DNA from: Muribaculaceae bacterium
Lineage (GTDB): Bacteria; Bacteroidota; Bacteroidia; Bacteroidales; Muribaculaceae
Direction: 5' to 3'
Length of the DNA stretch: 32,175 nt
Assembly (NCBI GenBank): GCA_029060725.1
Contig: JAIDTL010000137.1
Location: forward strand, 1-32,175
Position 1 is the stretch's first letter. Each line of letters begins with the position of its first letter. Of this stretch, positions 16,916-24,392 are shown piece by piece. The notes below the pieces were generated by a model. It worked only from the letters and a program-made list of their open reading frames with translations. It ran no database searches and was not told the origin of the DNA. The position numbers and the translations under genes were made by a program.

Positions 16916-18017
16916 GACGCACCTCTCTTTCTTTCTTGTGCTCTTCCATTTCGTGGATGAAAACGTCGAAGAGGTAACCGCTGTCTTGTGGACCCGGGGC
17001 ACTCTCCGGATGATATTGTACTGAAAAAATGTGTTCTTCTTTGTTTCTGACCCCTTCCACAGTGCCGTCAAGCAGGTTTAGATGGGTGATTTCGAGATCT
17101 GTATCCCTGATACTTTCGGGTCTGACGGCATAATTATGATTTTGTGAAGTTATTTCGATTTTCCCTGTCATCATATTCTTTACCGGATGATTTGCTCCTC
17201 GATGTCCAAACTTCAGTTTGTAAGTTTTTGCACCAAAAGCAAGGGAGATGATCTGATGTCCAAGGCAAATTCCGAAGATGGGGAGTTTGCCTCGCAGTTT
17301 CTTGACCAGGTTTCTTACTTCAGGCACATCTTCCGGGTCGCCGGGTCCGTTGGAGATGAAAATACCGTCAGGTTTGAAAGCCATGATCTGCTCTGCATCC
17401 ATATTGTAAGGAACAATTATCACGTTGCAACCACGCTTATTGAGAGAGCGGATAATATTGAACTTAATGCCGCAGTCAATTGCTACAACGTTGAATTTCT
17501 GGTTGGGAGTGCGGGAAAACCAACGCTTCTTGCAGCTCACCTTGGCTACGACCTTTTTGTCTATGGGTGTGTCTTCTATCAGTTTCAGCGCTTCTTCAAT
17601 GGGGGTGTCTACCGGGACTACTGCAGCACGCATACATCCTTCATCGCGTATTATGCGGGTAAGGCGGCGCGTGTCGATACCGCTGATGGCGGGGATATTC
17701 GCTTCCTCGAGTGTCTCAGTCATTGTCTTGGTGTAGCGGAAGTTGGAAGGCGACTCGCAGCATTCTCGCATCACCATTCCTCCGATTGTCGGAGCTTTAG
17801 TCTCAAAGTCATCGTCGGTGATTCCGTAGTTTCCTATAAGTGGATAGGTCATCACTACAATCTGGTTGGTGTAGGAAGGATCTGAAAGAATTTCCTGGTA
17901 GCCGACCATCGATGTGTTGAAGACGACTTCCCCGACAATGCTGCGACGTGCGCCGCAACTTTGTCCCGGAAATTCCATGCCGTTTTCCAACACCAGTTTT
18001 ACATCTGCGTCTTTCAT
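16908..18017 (-). CDS. carA: Carbamoyl phosphate synthetase small (glutaminase) subunit
   Basis: Hydrolyses glutamine and channels ammonia to CarB. At 369 residues it has normal length. The N-terminal CarA domain (1-150) contains [21 protein letters not shown] (29-49). The class I amidotransferase domain has [10 protein letters not shown] (221-230), the nucleophile Cys251 in FGICLGHQ, and the His336/Glu338 pair in [10 protein letters not shown]. Start ATG 18017 gives [18 protein letters not shown], a normal family beginning. The stop overlaps the carB start (ATGCCTAA), a typical coupled arrangement. The gap to pyrC is 78 bp and is filled by a heptamer array. Confidence 0.96.
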   Translation of the reverse strand: MKDADVKLVLENGMEFPGQSCGARRSIVGEVVFNTSMVGYQEILSDPSYTNQIVVMTYPLIGNYGITDDDFETKAPTIGGMVMRECCESPSNFRYTKTMTETLEEANIPAISGIDTRRLTRIIRDEGCMRAAVVPVDTPIEEALKLIEDTPIDKKVVAKVSCKKRWFSRTPNQKFNVVAIDCGIKFNIIRSLNKRGCNVIIVPYNMDAEQIMAFKPDGIFISNGPGDPEDVPEVRNLVKKLRGKLPIFGICLGHQIISLAFGAKTYKLKFGHRGANHPVKNMMTGKIEITSQNHNYAVRPESIRDTDLEITHLNLLDGTVEGVRNKEEHIFSVQYHPESAPGPQDSGYLFDVFIHEMEEHKKEREVRHA

Positions 18018-18051
18018 CTTATTTATTCTGTAGAAACTATATTCATTTATG

Positions 18052-18107
18052 ATTGATCGTTAATCGTTGATCATTGATCGTTGATCGTTAATCGTTTATC
18101 CTTGATA
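18052..18107. repeat. Heptamer array, unit (A/G)TT(G/A)ATC, overlapping the pyrC stop
   Basis: Eight 7-bp units from 18052 (attgatc, gttaatc, gttgatc, attgatc, gttgatc, gttaatc, then two decayed). The pyrC stop codon (18096-18098) and its last codons lie inside the final units, so repeat DNA supplies the enzyme's C-terminal residues. A related heptamer array is at 30284-30354. Confidence 0.85.
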
Positions 18108-19403
18108 TATCAAATCTATCAGTTTGCCTTCGAAGATTAATCTTTCAGGTTGCCCGTAGAGTTCAATGCCTTCGAATGGAGTAGCTTTGCCCATTGAAGC
18201 GAATTCGTTAGGGTCCACAGTCCATTCTTTGTCGAGGTCAAAGATGGCAAGGTTGGCTTCCCCTTCCACTTCCAGACCGAAGATACGTCGGGGGTTTAAG
18301 CACATTAGATCTACGAGGCGTTGCAAGCTGATGATACCTGTCTTGACGAGGTGTGTGTAGCAGACACCGAAAGCCGTTTCAAGTCCTACGACTCCCATAG
18401 CGCTTCCTTTCAGTCCGCGGCTCTTTTCTTCAGCTGTGTGGGGGGCATGGTCTGTTGCTATGCAATCTATGGTTCCATCTTTGATTCCTTCGATAAGAGC
18501 AGCTCTGTCTTCTTTGCTTCTTATAGGGGGATTCATCTTGAATCTTCCTTCATCCTGAAGGTCTTCGTCGCAAAAGACGAGATAGTGTGGTCCCGTCTCA
18601 CACGTGACTTTCACCCCGCGTTTCTTAGCTTCGCGGATTAGCTCTACGCTTTCTTTTGTTGATATGTGGCAGACATGATAGCGGCATCCTGTTTCCTCTG
18701 CAAGTTTTAGGTCCCGTGCTATTTGTCCCCATTCGCTTTCAGAGCAGATGCCTTTGTGTCCGTTTGCCTTACAATATTCTCCGTCGTGGATGTATCCCCC
18801 CTTTAGAAGGTCATTTACTTCGCAATGAGCGGCAATGATTACATTGAGTCTGGCTGCTTCTTCCATTGCCTGCCGCATCATTTCATCGCTTTGCACCCCG
18901 CTTCCGTCATCTGAGAATGCTACTGCAAACTCTTTTAGTGCTGACATATCTACAAGTTGACGCCCTTTGCGGTCGACTGTTATTGCTGCGTAAGGGTATA
19001 CTTTGATTGCTGCATCATCTTTGATATGCTTGAGTTCCTCGCTTATATGCTCTACTGTGTCCGGAGTAGGGTTGAGGTTTGGCATTGCGCAGACTGCCGT
19101 ATAGCCTCCCATCATTGCAGCGGTCGTTCCTGTTGCGATAGTTTCCTTAGCCTCAAAACCCGGTTGGCGAAGATGGACATGTACGTCGCATAGACCGTAG
19201 GTGACGAGTTTTTCTCGCATGATGTATTCTAAAGTTGCCATATTCTCGGGGAAGATGTGACCTCCTCGTTTGATTCTTACGATTTTCCCTTCTATGACCT
19301 CGATGGAAGTGCCTTCGGAGACACCATCTTTGTCAACCCAGATACAATTGCTGAGAATATAATGGCGTGGCATATCTTCAGCGGGCAATTTGTGATAGAG
19401 CAT
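18096..19403 (-). CDS. pyrC: Dihydroorotase (class I)
   Basis: Zinc amidohydrolase closing carbamoyl aspartate to dihydroorotate (third step of UMP synthesis). The 435-residue frame carries the metal-binding DVHVHLRQPG (73-82), MPNLNPTPDT (107-116), FSDDGSGV (163-170), AHCE (192-195), CHISTKES (245-252) and the catalytic ATDHAPHTAEEK (316-327). Numbering is from ATG 19403; an ATG at 19373 (MPRHYILSNCIWV) is an equally good start. The stop codon lies within a heptamer repeat array. It is the first gene of the pyr operon, preceded by a promoter and terminator-like hairpin that look like an attenuator. Confidence 0.95.
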   Translation of the reverse strand: MLYHKLPAEDMPRHYILSNCIWVDKDGVSEGTSIEVIEGKIVRIKRGGHIFPENMATLEYIMREKLVTYGLCDVHVHLRQPGFEAKETIATGTTAAMMGGYTAVCAMPNLNPTPDTVEHISEELKHIKDDAAIKVYPYAAITVDRKGRQLVDMSALKEFAVAFSDDGSGVQSDEMMRQAMEEAARLNVIIAAHCEVNDLLKGGYIHDGEYCKANGHKGICSESEWGQIARDLKLAEETGCRYHVCHISTKESVELIREAKKRGVKVTCETGPHYLVFCDEDLQDEGRFKMNPPIRSKEDRAALIEGIKDGTIDCIATDHAPHTAEEKSRGLKGSAMGVVGLETAFGVCYTHLVKTGIISLQRLVDLMCLNPRRIFGLEVEGEANLAIFDLDKEWTVDPNEFASMGKATPFEGIELYGQPERLIFEGKLIDLIYQG

Positions 19404-19459
19404 GGCCTTATTCTTTCTTGTTGTTTAACTTAAACTTATAGAAATACTGCCGATTATGT

Positions 19460-19494
19460 AAAAAAAATACGCATCCCCTTTCGGGGGTGCGTAT
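19460..19494 (-). terminator. U-tailed terminator hairpin in the pyr operon leader (putative attenuator)
   Basis: A 12-bp GC-rich stem (arms 19494-19483 and 19478-19467, one wobble pair) with a four-base loop, followed on the minus strand by a run of eight T (19467-19460, the first T pairing in the stem). It lacks a T tract on the plus strand, so it acts on leftward transcription. It sits 56 bp before ATG 19403 and downstream of a consensus promoter, so it would stop transcripts before pyrC unless overridden. Confidence 0.8.
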
Positions 19495-19497
19495 CCC

Positions 19498-19551
19498 TTA
19501 CGGCATGTCTGCCATATAATGTTTTCTTATATGTTGCTTAATCGGTCTCAT
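19498..19551 (-). CDS. Putative 17-residue leader peptide of the pyr operon
   Basis: ATG 19551 opens MRPIKQHIRKHYMADMP and stops with TAA at 19500-19498, three bases before the terminator stem. A ribosome at this stop would cover the 5' arm of the hairpin. In the E. coli pyrBI leader, coupled translation relieves termination in that way, so the geometry is suggestive. The ATG is only eight bases past the -7 box, so the mRNA would be nearly leaderless there. The frame also continues upstream into a longer open frame that I do not believe is translated. Confidence 0.3.
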   Translation of the reverse strand: MRPIKQHIRKHYMADMP

Positions 19552-19559
19552 TTCGACTG

Positions 19560-19591
19560 CAAAATTACAAATTTTTTCAGAAACTCGCAAA
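19560..19591 (-). promoter_or_regulatory. Promoter for the pyr operon leader
   Basis: The minus strand reads TTTG (19591-19588), 20 bases, then TAATTTTG (19567-19560), a full Bacteroidota consensus with the same spacing as the promoters at 22151, 26371 and 13623. Transcription should begin near 19554, giving a leader of about 150 bases that contains the terminator hairpin. Confidence 0.6.
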
Positions 19592-19624
19592 AATTTGCTG
19601 AAAATATTTGAATGCTCAAGCAAT

Positions 19625-22120
19625 TTATGGGACGTATACAAGTTGTGAAGTTCGCTCTGAAGGGCTTGTGTAGGAGACTGCATAGACACCGCTTGGAAGT
19701 TCTATTGCGGCTTGATTCGTGATTGAAGAATAGTGAACCCTGCCATCTACCGATGCCACAACAACTTTCCCAGCCTTTGGAGCGGCAAAATGAATCATAT
19801 TTTTGCCGGTTTCGATACGTATATCCGAATCAGTAAGAGAGCCTACGCTTTCAGTTTCCCCCGGGGTGATATTGCTACGCTTGGCAATAGGTAGGAATCT
19901 CCATTGGCGGTGAGTGGCGCTTGTCGGATCTGTGCCATAATTCCACATACCTACCTTAGTGCCGGTACTGCTTCTATCACTTTCAAGGTCGAAGGCTTTT
20001 CCGTTGGTCTCGATCTTGAAATACTGTTGCCCGACAGATGTCAAAGTAAATTCTTCTGAACCGGAAGGATTTGTAGAGCAAGACAATGCATATCCGCTTT
20101 CATAGTTAAGGGTCTCATTGTTTCGATTAGTGAATCTGACATTCCCATCGTTGATCGATACTTTCCATATTTGATTGTCGTCCAATGCGGCAGGTTGTAG
20201 GCTTACGGATCCATCTGCGGCTGTAACTACATCTGTAGCTGAGCGTCGAGGCAGGATATAGTATTCTCCTCCGTCGATAAGTTCGCTTGAAAGAGAACTC
20301 TCTACCGGTATTACAAATGTTGCAATTGTCAATCCTTCAAGATCGAATGATAGATAACTGTCTTTTATTTCAAAAGCTATATTCTGATCATATTTTTTAT
20401 CTTGACTTTTTATGGCTGTGACAGGAAGTCCGATATTATCATAAAGACCAAGATCAATGGTATATTTATTGTTGACAGCATCAGGATTTACTACCACTAA
20501 GACTAATTCATTTCCCTCAGGATTAGTCGCGGCTAACGTATTGTCGTTGGTTGAAGTTAATATAGTGTAGCCTGGTTTTATGTATTTTGTGAAATGCTTG
20601 CGTACATAATAGTTGTTGACGCGACGCACATCTGCTTTTGCAAAGCTACCCTGCAGCATACACCATTGATCGTTGGCTTCCTCTACGTATTGCCAATCAC
20701 ACCAGACGAGCGGTTCGATATAGCGCATATCCCTCATAAGGCGGATCGCCATATTTAGGTTACCCTGAATACCACTTCCTCCCGAGCCAACCTCGCTCAT
20801 CCATAAAGGAATGCCTTCAGCAGCGCAAAGAGCGCTTATGTTGCAGCAATCCTGTACGCTTCCCTGATATGTATGTGTATTGATCTGACCTACAAAGCCC
20901 AGTGACCCATCGTTCTTAAAATGTTTCACGTCTGCTGTCTGCTGACCCACAGCTGTCTCGTCGCATGCCGAAATAACTGTTTTCAGACCTGAAGCTTTTA
21001 GTTTTGGATACAACACTTTTATGACTTCAGACATTGACTGCATATCGAAGTGACAACCTTCCTGAACTCCACTGCAGCCCCAGAAACTGGTCATAGGCTC
21101 ATTGAAGGGGGCAATTGTAGCAAATTCTATCCCTTCTGCCTCTTTGAAATGCACCATAACGTCGATAAGATAGTCGGCAAATGCCTCGTAATATTCAGGT
21201 CGAAGATTATCTTTCCCTGCCTCTTTGGCTCCTGAGCAGCATCCGCTATAAGTCATCCACCAGGGTGCGGAGTTGCTAAACGCTTCGAAAATTGCATCCG
21301 GTTTCCTTTCCTTGATCTTACGCATGATTTTGATTTGAGCTTCATCTGCCGTCCAGTCATATTCTGAATTTTCATACTGTTTGAATCCCGGCATTTCGGC
21401 TCTCAGACCTTTACCGTTGCCCATGTGATGTTTTGTGCAGTTGGTGTTATTGGGATCGTCACCGCCTCCTATATTATAGCGAAATACGTTATAATTCAAG
21501 TTTTCAGGCAATACGAGCCAATCAATGATAGGATCGAGTTTGTCATCCGGCCAGTTGCCACACATGTGAGCCCACCAGCAGAGGGATACTCCCCAGCCGT
21601 CAAACGTCTGGCGTGGTGCTCCGGGATTGATCATGACGTTGTATTTGGTTTCCGGAATTTCTCCATTCACCTCATCGGCTATATACCATAGATGTTTTGA
21701 ATTGCTGCCATCTTTGTCGCAAAAGACAGAGCTGCCATCGGTGGTATTATCTACACCTAAATATTTGCCGGAAGCTTTGCTTTTGATTTTTATGAATTTC
21801 CCGCTCTGTTCAAATTGAAAAAGGACTGCGTCAGTGGTATTGTTGGTTATGAAACCGGTATTCCATGCATTGGCGCCGCTTTTAGCCAAATAAGATCCGT
21901 CGGGAGCTTGGATTTGGAAATATCCATTTCCGGCATCGATGATAGTCATTATTTGCGGATTGGTTACTGATGCGGCTTCGATGATTCCGCTTTTTTCAGA
22001 TTTGGCAAGATGCAGACCACTGCCATGCATGATAAAATGCTTGCCGGCATATTGCGATTTGACGCAGAGTGGCAGGCAAATTGCCAGCAGCAGTAAAATC
22101 AAGTTCAGGTGTTTCTTCAT
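19625..22120 (-). CDS. Secreted GH30-family glycoside hydrolase with ricin-like domains
   Basis: Retaining glycosidase, probably acting on host or plant polysaccharide outside the cell. Start ATG 22120 gives signal peptide MKKHLNLILLLLAICLPLCV; an upstream ATG at 22162 overlaps the -7 box and is rejected. Numbered from 22120 (831 residues): an N-terminal ricin-like beta-trefoil (about 25-150), a GH30 barrel (about 160-515) beginning FDGWGVSLCWWAHMCGNW, acid/base Glu341 in APFNEP and nucleophile Glu443 in LWMSEVG. A beta-sandwich typical of GH30 follows (515-605), then a second beta-trefoil (about 615-745). The C-terminal tail (about 765-831, with VDGRVHYSSI and LPSGVYAVSY) resembles type IX sorting tails. 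The barrel recalls the endo-beta-1,6-galactanase-like GH30 group, but substrate is not fixed by sequence. It is monocistronic with its own promoter. Confidence 0.85.
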   Translation of the reverse strand: MKKHLNLILLLLAICLPLCVKSQYAGKHFIMHGSGLHLAKSEKSGIIEAASVTNPQIMTIIDAGNGYFQIQAPDGSYLAKSGANAWNTGFITNNTTDAVLFQFEQSGKFIKIKSKASGKYLGVDNTTDGSSVFCDKDGSNSKHLWYIADEVNGEIPETKYNVMINPGAPRQTFDGWGVSLCWWAHMCGNWPDDKLDPIIDWLVLPENLNYNVFRYNIGGGDDPNNTNCTKHHMGNGKGLRAEMPGFKQYENSEYDWTADEAQIKIMRKIKERKPDAIFEAFSNSAPWWMTYSGCCSGAKEAGKDNLRPEYYEAFADYLIDVMVHFKEAEGIEFATIAPFNEPMTSFWGCSGVQEGCHFDMQSMSEVIKVLYPKLKASGLKTVISACDETAVGQQTADVKHFKNDGSLGFVGQINTHTYQGSVQDCCNISALCAAEGIPLWMSEVGSGGSGIQGNLNMAIRLMRDMRYIEPLVWCDWQYVEEANDQWCMLQGSFAKADVRRVNNYYVRKHFTKYIKPGYTILTSTNDNTLAATNPEGNELVLVVVNPDAVNNKYTIDLGLYDNIGLPVTAIKSQDKKYDQNIAFEIKDSYLSFDLEGLTIATFVIPVESSLSSELIDGGEYYILPRRSATDVVTAADGSVSLQPAALDDNQIWKVSINDGNVRFTNRNNETLNYESGYALSCSTNPSGSEEFTLTSVGQQYFKIETNGKAFDLESDRSSTGTKVGMWNYGTDPTSATHRQWRFLPIAKRSNITPGETESVGSLTDSDIRIETGKNMIHFAAPKAGKVVVASVDGRVHYSSITNQAAIELPSGVYAVSYTSPSERTSQLVYVP

Positions 22121-22150
22121 GGTGGTATTGTTATGTTGTTTATAATTCCA

Positions 22151-22182
22151 CAAAATTAGCATCTTTTTTCCATTTCTACAAA
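22151..22182 (-). promoter_or_regulatory. Promoter for the GH30 gene
   Basis: The minus strand reads TTTG (22182-22179, in a T run), 20 bases, then TAATTTTG (22158-22151). This is a full consensus with a leader of about 25 bases before ATG 22120. Confidence 0.6.
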
Positions 22183-22203
22183 AATTCCATAAATTTTTTT
22201 ATA

Positions 22204-22366
22204 GCGCGAAGCCATTCCCTCCGAATCTCCGCTTAGCTTAGCCGGAGTTCATTTGCAGAAGCGCGAAGCCGTTTCTGCCCGAAGCTCTGCCTCGCTTAGC
22301 CGGAGTCTATTTGCAGAAGTGCGAAGCCGTTTCCGCCCGAAGCTCTGCTTCGTCGATGCGGAGGTC
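22204..22366. repeat. 57-58 bp tandem repeat, three copies, at the SpmAB stop
   Basis: Copy 1 is 22204-22260 (57 bp), copy 2 is 22261-22318 (58 bp) and copy 3 is partial, 22319-22366. All begin G(C/T)GCGAAGCC and contain a CGAA(T/G)CTC(C/T)GC core and a CGGAG box; copies 1 and 2 also share TTAGCCGGAG and TTTGCAGAA. Copy 3 runs into the SpmAB stop codon (22365-22367). The block is GC-rich compared with the surrounding AT-rich gaps. There is no spacer structure, so it is not CRISPR. Confidence 0.85.
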
Positions 22367-23594
22367 AGCCCCAGAAGAGATAGGCGATGAAGACGGCGGC
22401 GATGGCTCCGGTGATGTCGGCAAGGAGGGCATAGCCGGCTGCATAGCGTGTCTTCATTACGCCGACTGAGCCGAAGTAGACGGCGAGGATATAGAAAGTG
22501 GTGTCAGTGCTTCCTCTCACTACGGCTGCCAATCGGCTGACGAAGGCGTCGGCGCCTTCAGTCTTCATCACATCAAGCATCATCGCGCAACTTCCGCTTC
22601 CGCTAAGTGGCTTCATCAGCATTGTAGGAAGGGCTCCTACCCATTGCGTGTCTACTCCGCATGCTGCTAAGGCTGATTCTACAGCTCCTGTCGCGGCATC
22701 AAGGGCCCCCGATGCTCTGAACATTCCTATTGCTACAAGGATAGCTACAAGATAAGGTATGATTCCGACTGCTGTCTTGAATCCCTCTTTTGCTCCCTCT
22801 ATAAAGCAGTCGTAGACATTGATTTTCTTACGTATTCCTGCTAAGATAAAAAGGATTATCACACTGAAGAGAAGAAAATTAGCGGCAAACGTGGAATAGT
22901 GCTCAACTTTATTTGCAGGCAATGTCGAAAACCACCATGCAACTCCTCCGACTAATGCAGCTATACCCCCGAGCCAACTCCATAGCACTGCATCCATACG
23001 GATGCGCTGCTTCAGGCATAACGCTATGAGTCCGACAAGAGTCGCTATCGCAGTTGCTAAAAGAATAGGAATAAATATATCTGTAGGATTGGCGGCTCCA
23101 CCCTGTGCTCGATACATCATGATGCTTACAGGAATCAGGCAAAGACCACTGCTGTTGAGCACCAAAAACATTATCATTGCGTCAGTCGCCGTATCCTTCT
23201 GCTTATTGAGAGTCTGCATTTCTTGCATAGCGCGGAGTCCCATCGGAGTTGCTGCATTATCAAGCCCCAGCATATTGGCTGAGAGATTCATGAAAATCGC
23301 ACCCATTGCAGGATGATCTTTAGGAATGCCCGGAAAAAGACGCGAGAAAAAAGGGCTGACAAGCTTTGCCATTCCCGTAGTCACACCTCCTTTTTCGCCT
23401 ATCTTCATTATTCCCATCCACAGCGACAATACTCCTGTAAGCCCAAGAGAAATCTCAAAGGCGAATGCCGCCTGTGTAAAAGAGGCATTCATGATATCGC
23501 TCCATATTGTTGTCACCCCGGTGGTCAGCGATACACCGACCGCCATCAGGAAAGCGACAATCAGAAATCCTATCCAAATATAATTAAGTATCAT
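22365..23594 (-). CDS. SpmA-SpmB fusion, nucleoside-recognition (Gate) domain membrane protein
   Basis: Polytopic membrane protein of 409 residues in which the two Bacillus spore-maturation proteins are joined. The SpmA half (about 1-205) carries NMLGLDNAATPMGLRAMQEMQ. The SpmB half (about 240-409) carries AKEGFKTAVGIIPYLVAILVA, KPLSGSGSCAM and GSTDTTFYILAVYFGSVGV. Both are Gate-domain segments found in nucleoside transporters. Bacteroidota do not sporulate, so the name is historical and the real substrate is unknown. Such fusions occur in other Bacteroidota as far as I recall. It lies 120 bp after the ABC ATPase gene across a repeat-filled gap, and no promoter was seen there. Confidence 0.88.
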   Translation of the reverse strand: MILNYIWIGFLIVAFLMAVGVSLTTGVTTIWSDIMNASFTQAAFAFEISLGLTGVLSLWMGIMKIGEKGGVTTGMAKLVSPFFSRLFPGIPKDHPAMGAIFMNLSANMLGLDNAATPMGLRAMQEMQTLNKQKDTATDAMIMFLVLNSSGLCLIPVSIMMYRAQGGAANPTDIFIPILLATAIATLVGLIALCLKQRIRMDAVLWSWLGGIAALVGGVAWWFSTLPANKVEHYSTFAANFLLFSVIILFILAGIRKKINVYDCFIEGAKEGFKTAVGIIPYLVAILVAIGMFRASGALDAATGAVESALAACGVDTQWVGALPTMLMKPLSGSGSCAMMLDVMKTEGADAFVSRLAAVVRGSTDTTFYILAVYFGSVGVMKTRYAAGYALLADITGAIAAVFIAYLFWG

Positions 23595-23604
23595 CCCTTA
23601 AGCT

Positions 23605-23709
23605 TAATTCATAATTCATAATCTCCATCTATCTCATCTCCACATCTTCACAACTTCACAACCCCACAACTCCACAACCTCACAACCCCACAACTCCACA
23701 ACCTCACAA
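23605..23709. repeat. Octamer array, unit CNNCACAA, with decayed flank
   Basis: Eight clean 8-bp units at 23646-23709. The last six are two copies of a 24-bp trimer (CCCCACAA, CTCCACAA, CCTCACAA). Degenerate units extend to about 23622, and two TAATTCA heptamers lie at 23605-23618. It fills the gap between the ABC ATPase stop (23715) and the SpmAB start (23594). The octamer is the reverse complement of the one at 30149 and 31414. Confidence 0.85.
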
Positions 23710-23714
23710 CCCCG

Positions 23715-24392
23715 TCAGTCATCGCATTCGGTGAAAGAGTGGTGGTGGGAGTGGCATTCGTGGATGCCTCGGTCTACAATGATGTGGCGATTTGCCATTC
23801 CGGAGATCACAGACATCTCGTGGCTTACAAGAACGATTGTGTGCTCTTTTGCGAGATCCTCCATCATTGAGTAGATCTGACGTTCGAAAGTCTTGTCTAC
23901 GTAACTTAGTGGTTCGTCAAGAATTATTACTTCTGGATTCGAGACGAGGGCTCGAGCTAAAAGTGTACGTTGAAGCTGTCCTCCGGAGAGCATTCCCACA
24001 GTTCTGTCAAGATATCCGCCTACACCGCAAAGCTCTACGATCCGTTCGAACTCTTCCTCATCCTGTTGATTCCGCCTACTGAAAAATCCTTTTATTTGCC
24101 CCGACTTGATGGTATCCCCTACTGTAATAGGAAAACGAGTGTCGATATTGCTCTTCTGTGGCAGATATCCAATTTTCAGACGTTTTGTCACTTCTCCGTC
24201 ATGATAATAACATACCTCGCCGGAGCTTGGACGCAGCAGACGCAGCATCACGCGTAGGAGTGTGGTCTTTCCTCCGCCATTGGGCCCGGTGATAGCCATA
24301 AAATCACCCTTATCCACGCTTAGCGACACATGATCCAGTATAATTTTATGGTCAAACCTTACGGTGATATCATCAATCCCGATTAATTTCAT
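23715..24392 (-). CDS. Metal (zinc-type) ABC transporter ATP-binding protein
   Basis: A 225-residue ATPase of the ZnuC/MntB group that would drive import of a divalent metal. Walker A is GPNGGGKTT (36-44), the signature LSGGQLQR is at 135-142, Walker B VIILDEP at 155-161 and the switch His191 in VSHEMS. The C-terminus is His/Cys-rich (HECHSHHHSFTECDD), consistent with metal binding. The start overlaps the end of the binding-protein gene by 20 bp. The usual third component, an ABC-3 permease (ZnuB type), is absent: the next gene is SpmAB. Either the permease is encoded elsewhere or it has been lost. Confidence 0.9.
   Translation of the reverse strand: MKLIGIDDITVRFDHKIILDHVSLSVDKGDFMAITGPNGGGKTTLLRVMLRLLRPSSGEVCYYHDGEVTKRLKIGYLPQKSNIDTRFPITVGDTIKSGQIKGFFSRRNQQDEEEFERIVELCGVGGYLDRTVGMLSGGQLQRTLLARALVSNPEVIILDEPLSYVDKTFERQIYSMMEDLAKEHTIVLVSHEMSVISGMANRHIIVDRGIHECHSHHHSFTECDD

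Noticed and set aside
16916..17071. N-terminal extension of carB (52 extra residues)
   Set aside because: It lies inside carA in another frame and has no CarB likeness. The family N-terminus begins at ATG 16915, which overlaps the carA stop in a coupled arrangement.
19404..19450. A second promoter right before pyrC (TAAGTTTA on the minus strand)
   Set aside because: One mismatch in the -7 box and no TTTG at -33. It is too weak to list, though it would bypass the attenuator if real.
19498..19689. 63-residue minus-strand open frame across the GH30 3' end
   Set aside because: Its upper part overlaps the GH30 coding end and the pyr promoter. Only the last 17 codons are kept, as a possible leader peptide.
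22204..22366. 58-bp repeat considered as a CRISPR array or an insertion-sequence remnant
   Set aside because: Copies are directly adjacent without spacers. No transposase fragment, terminal inverted repeat or target duplication was seen.
22365..23594. SpmAB considered as the missing ABC permease partner of the zinc-type ATPase
   Set aside because: It has Gate-domain SpmA/SpmB motifs and no ABC-3 permease likeness. The gap between the genes is repeat-filled rather than overlapping.
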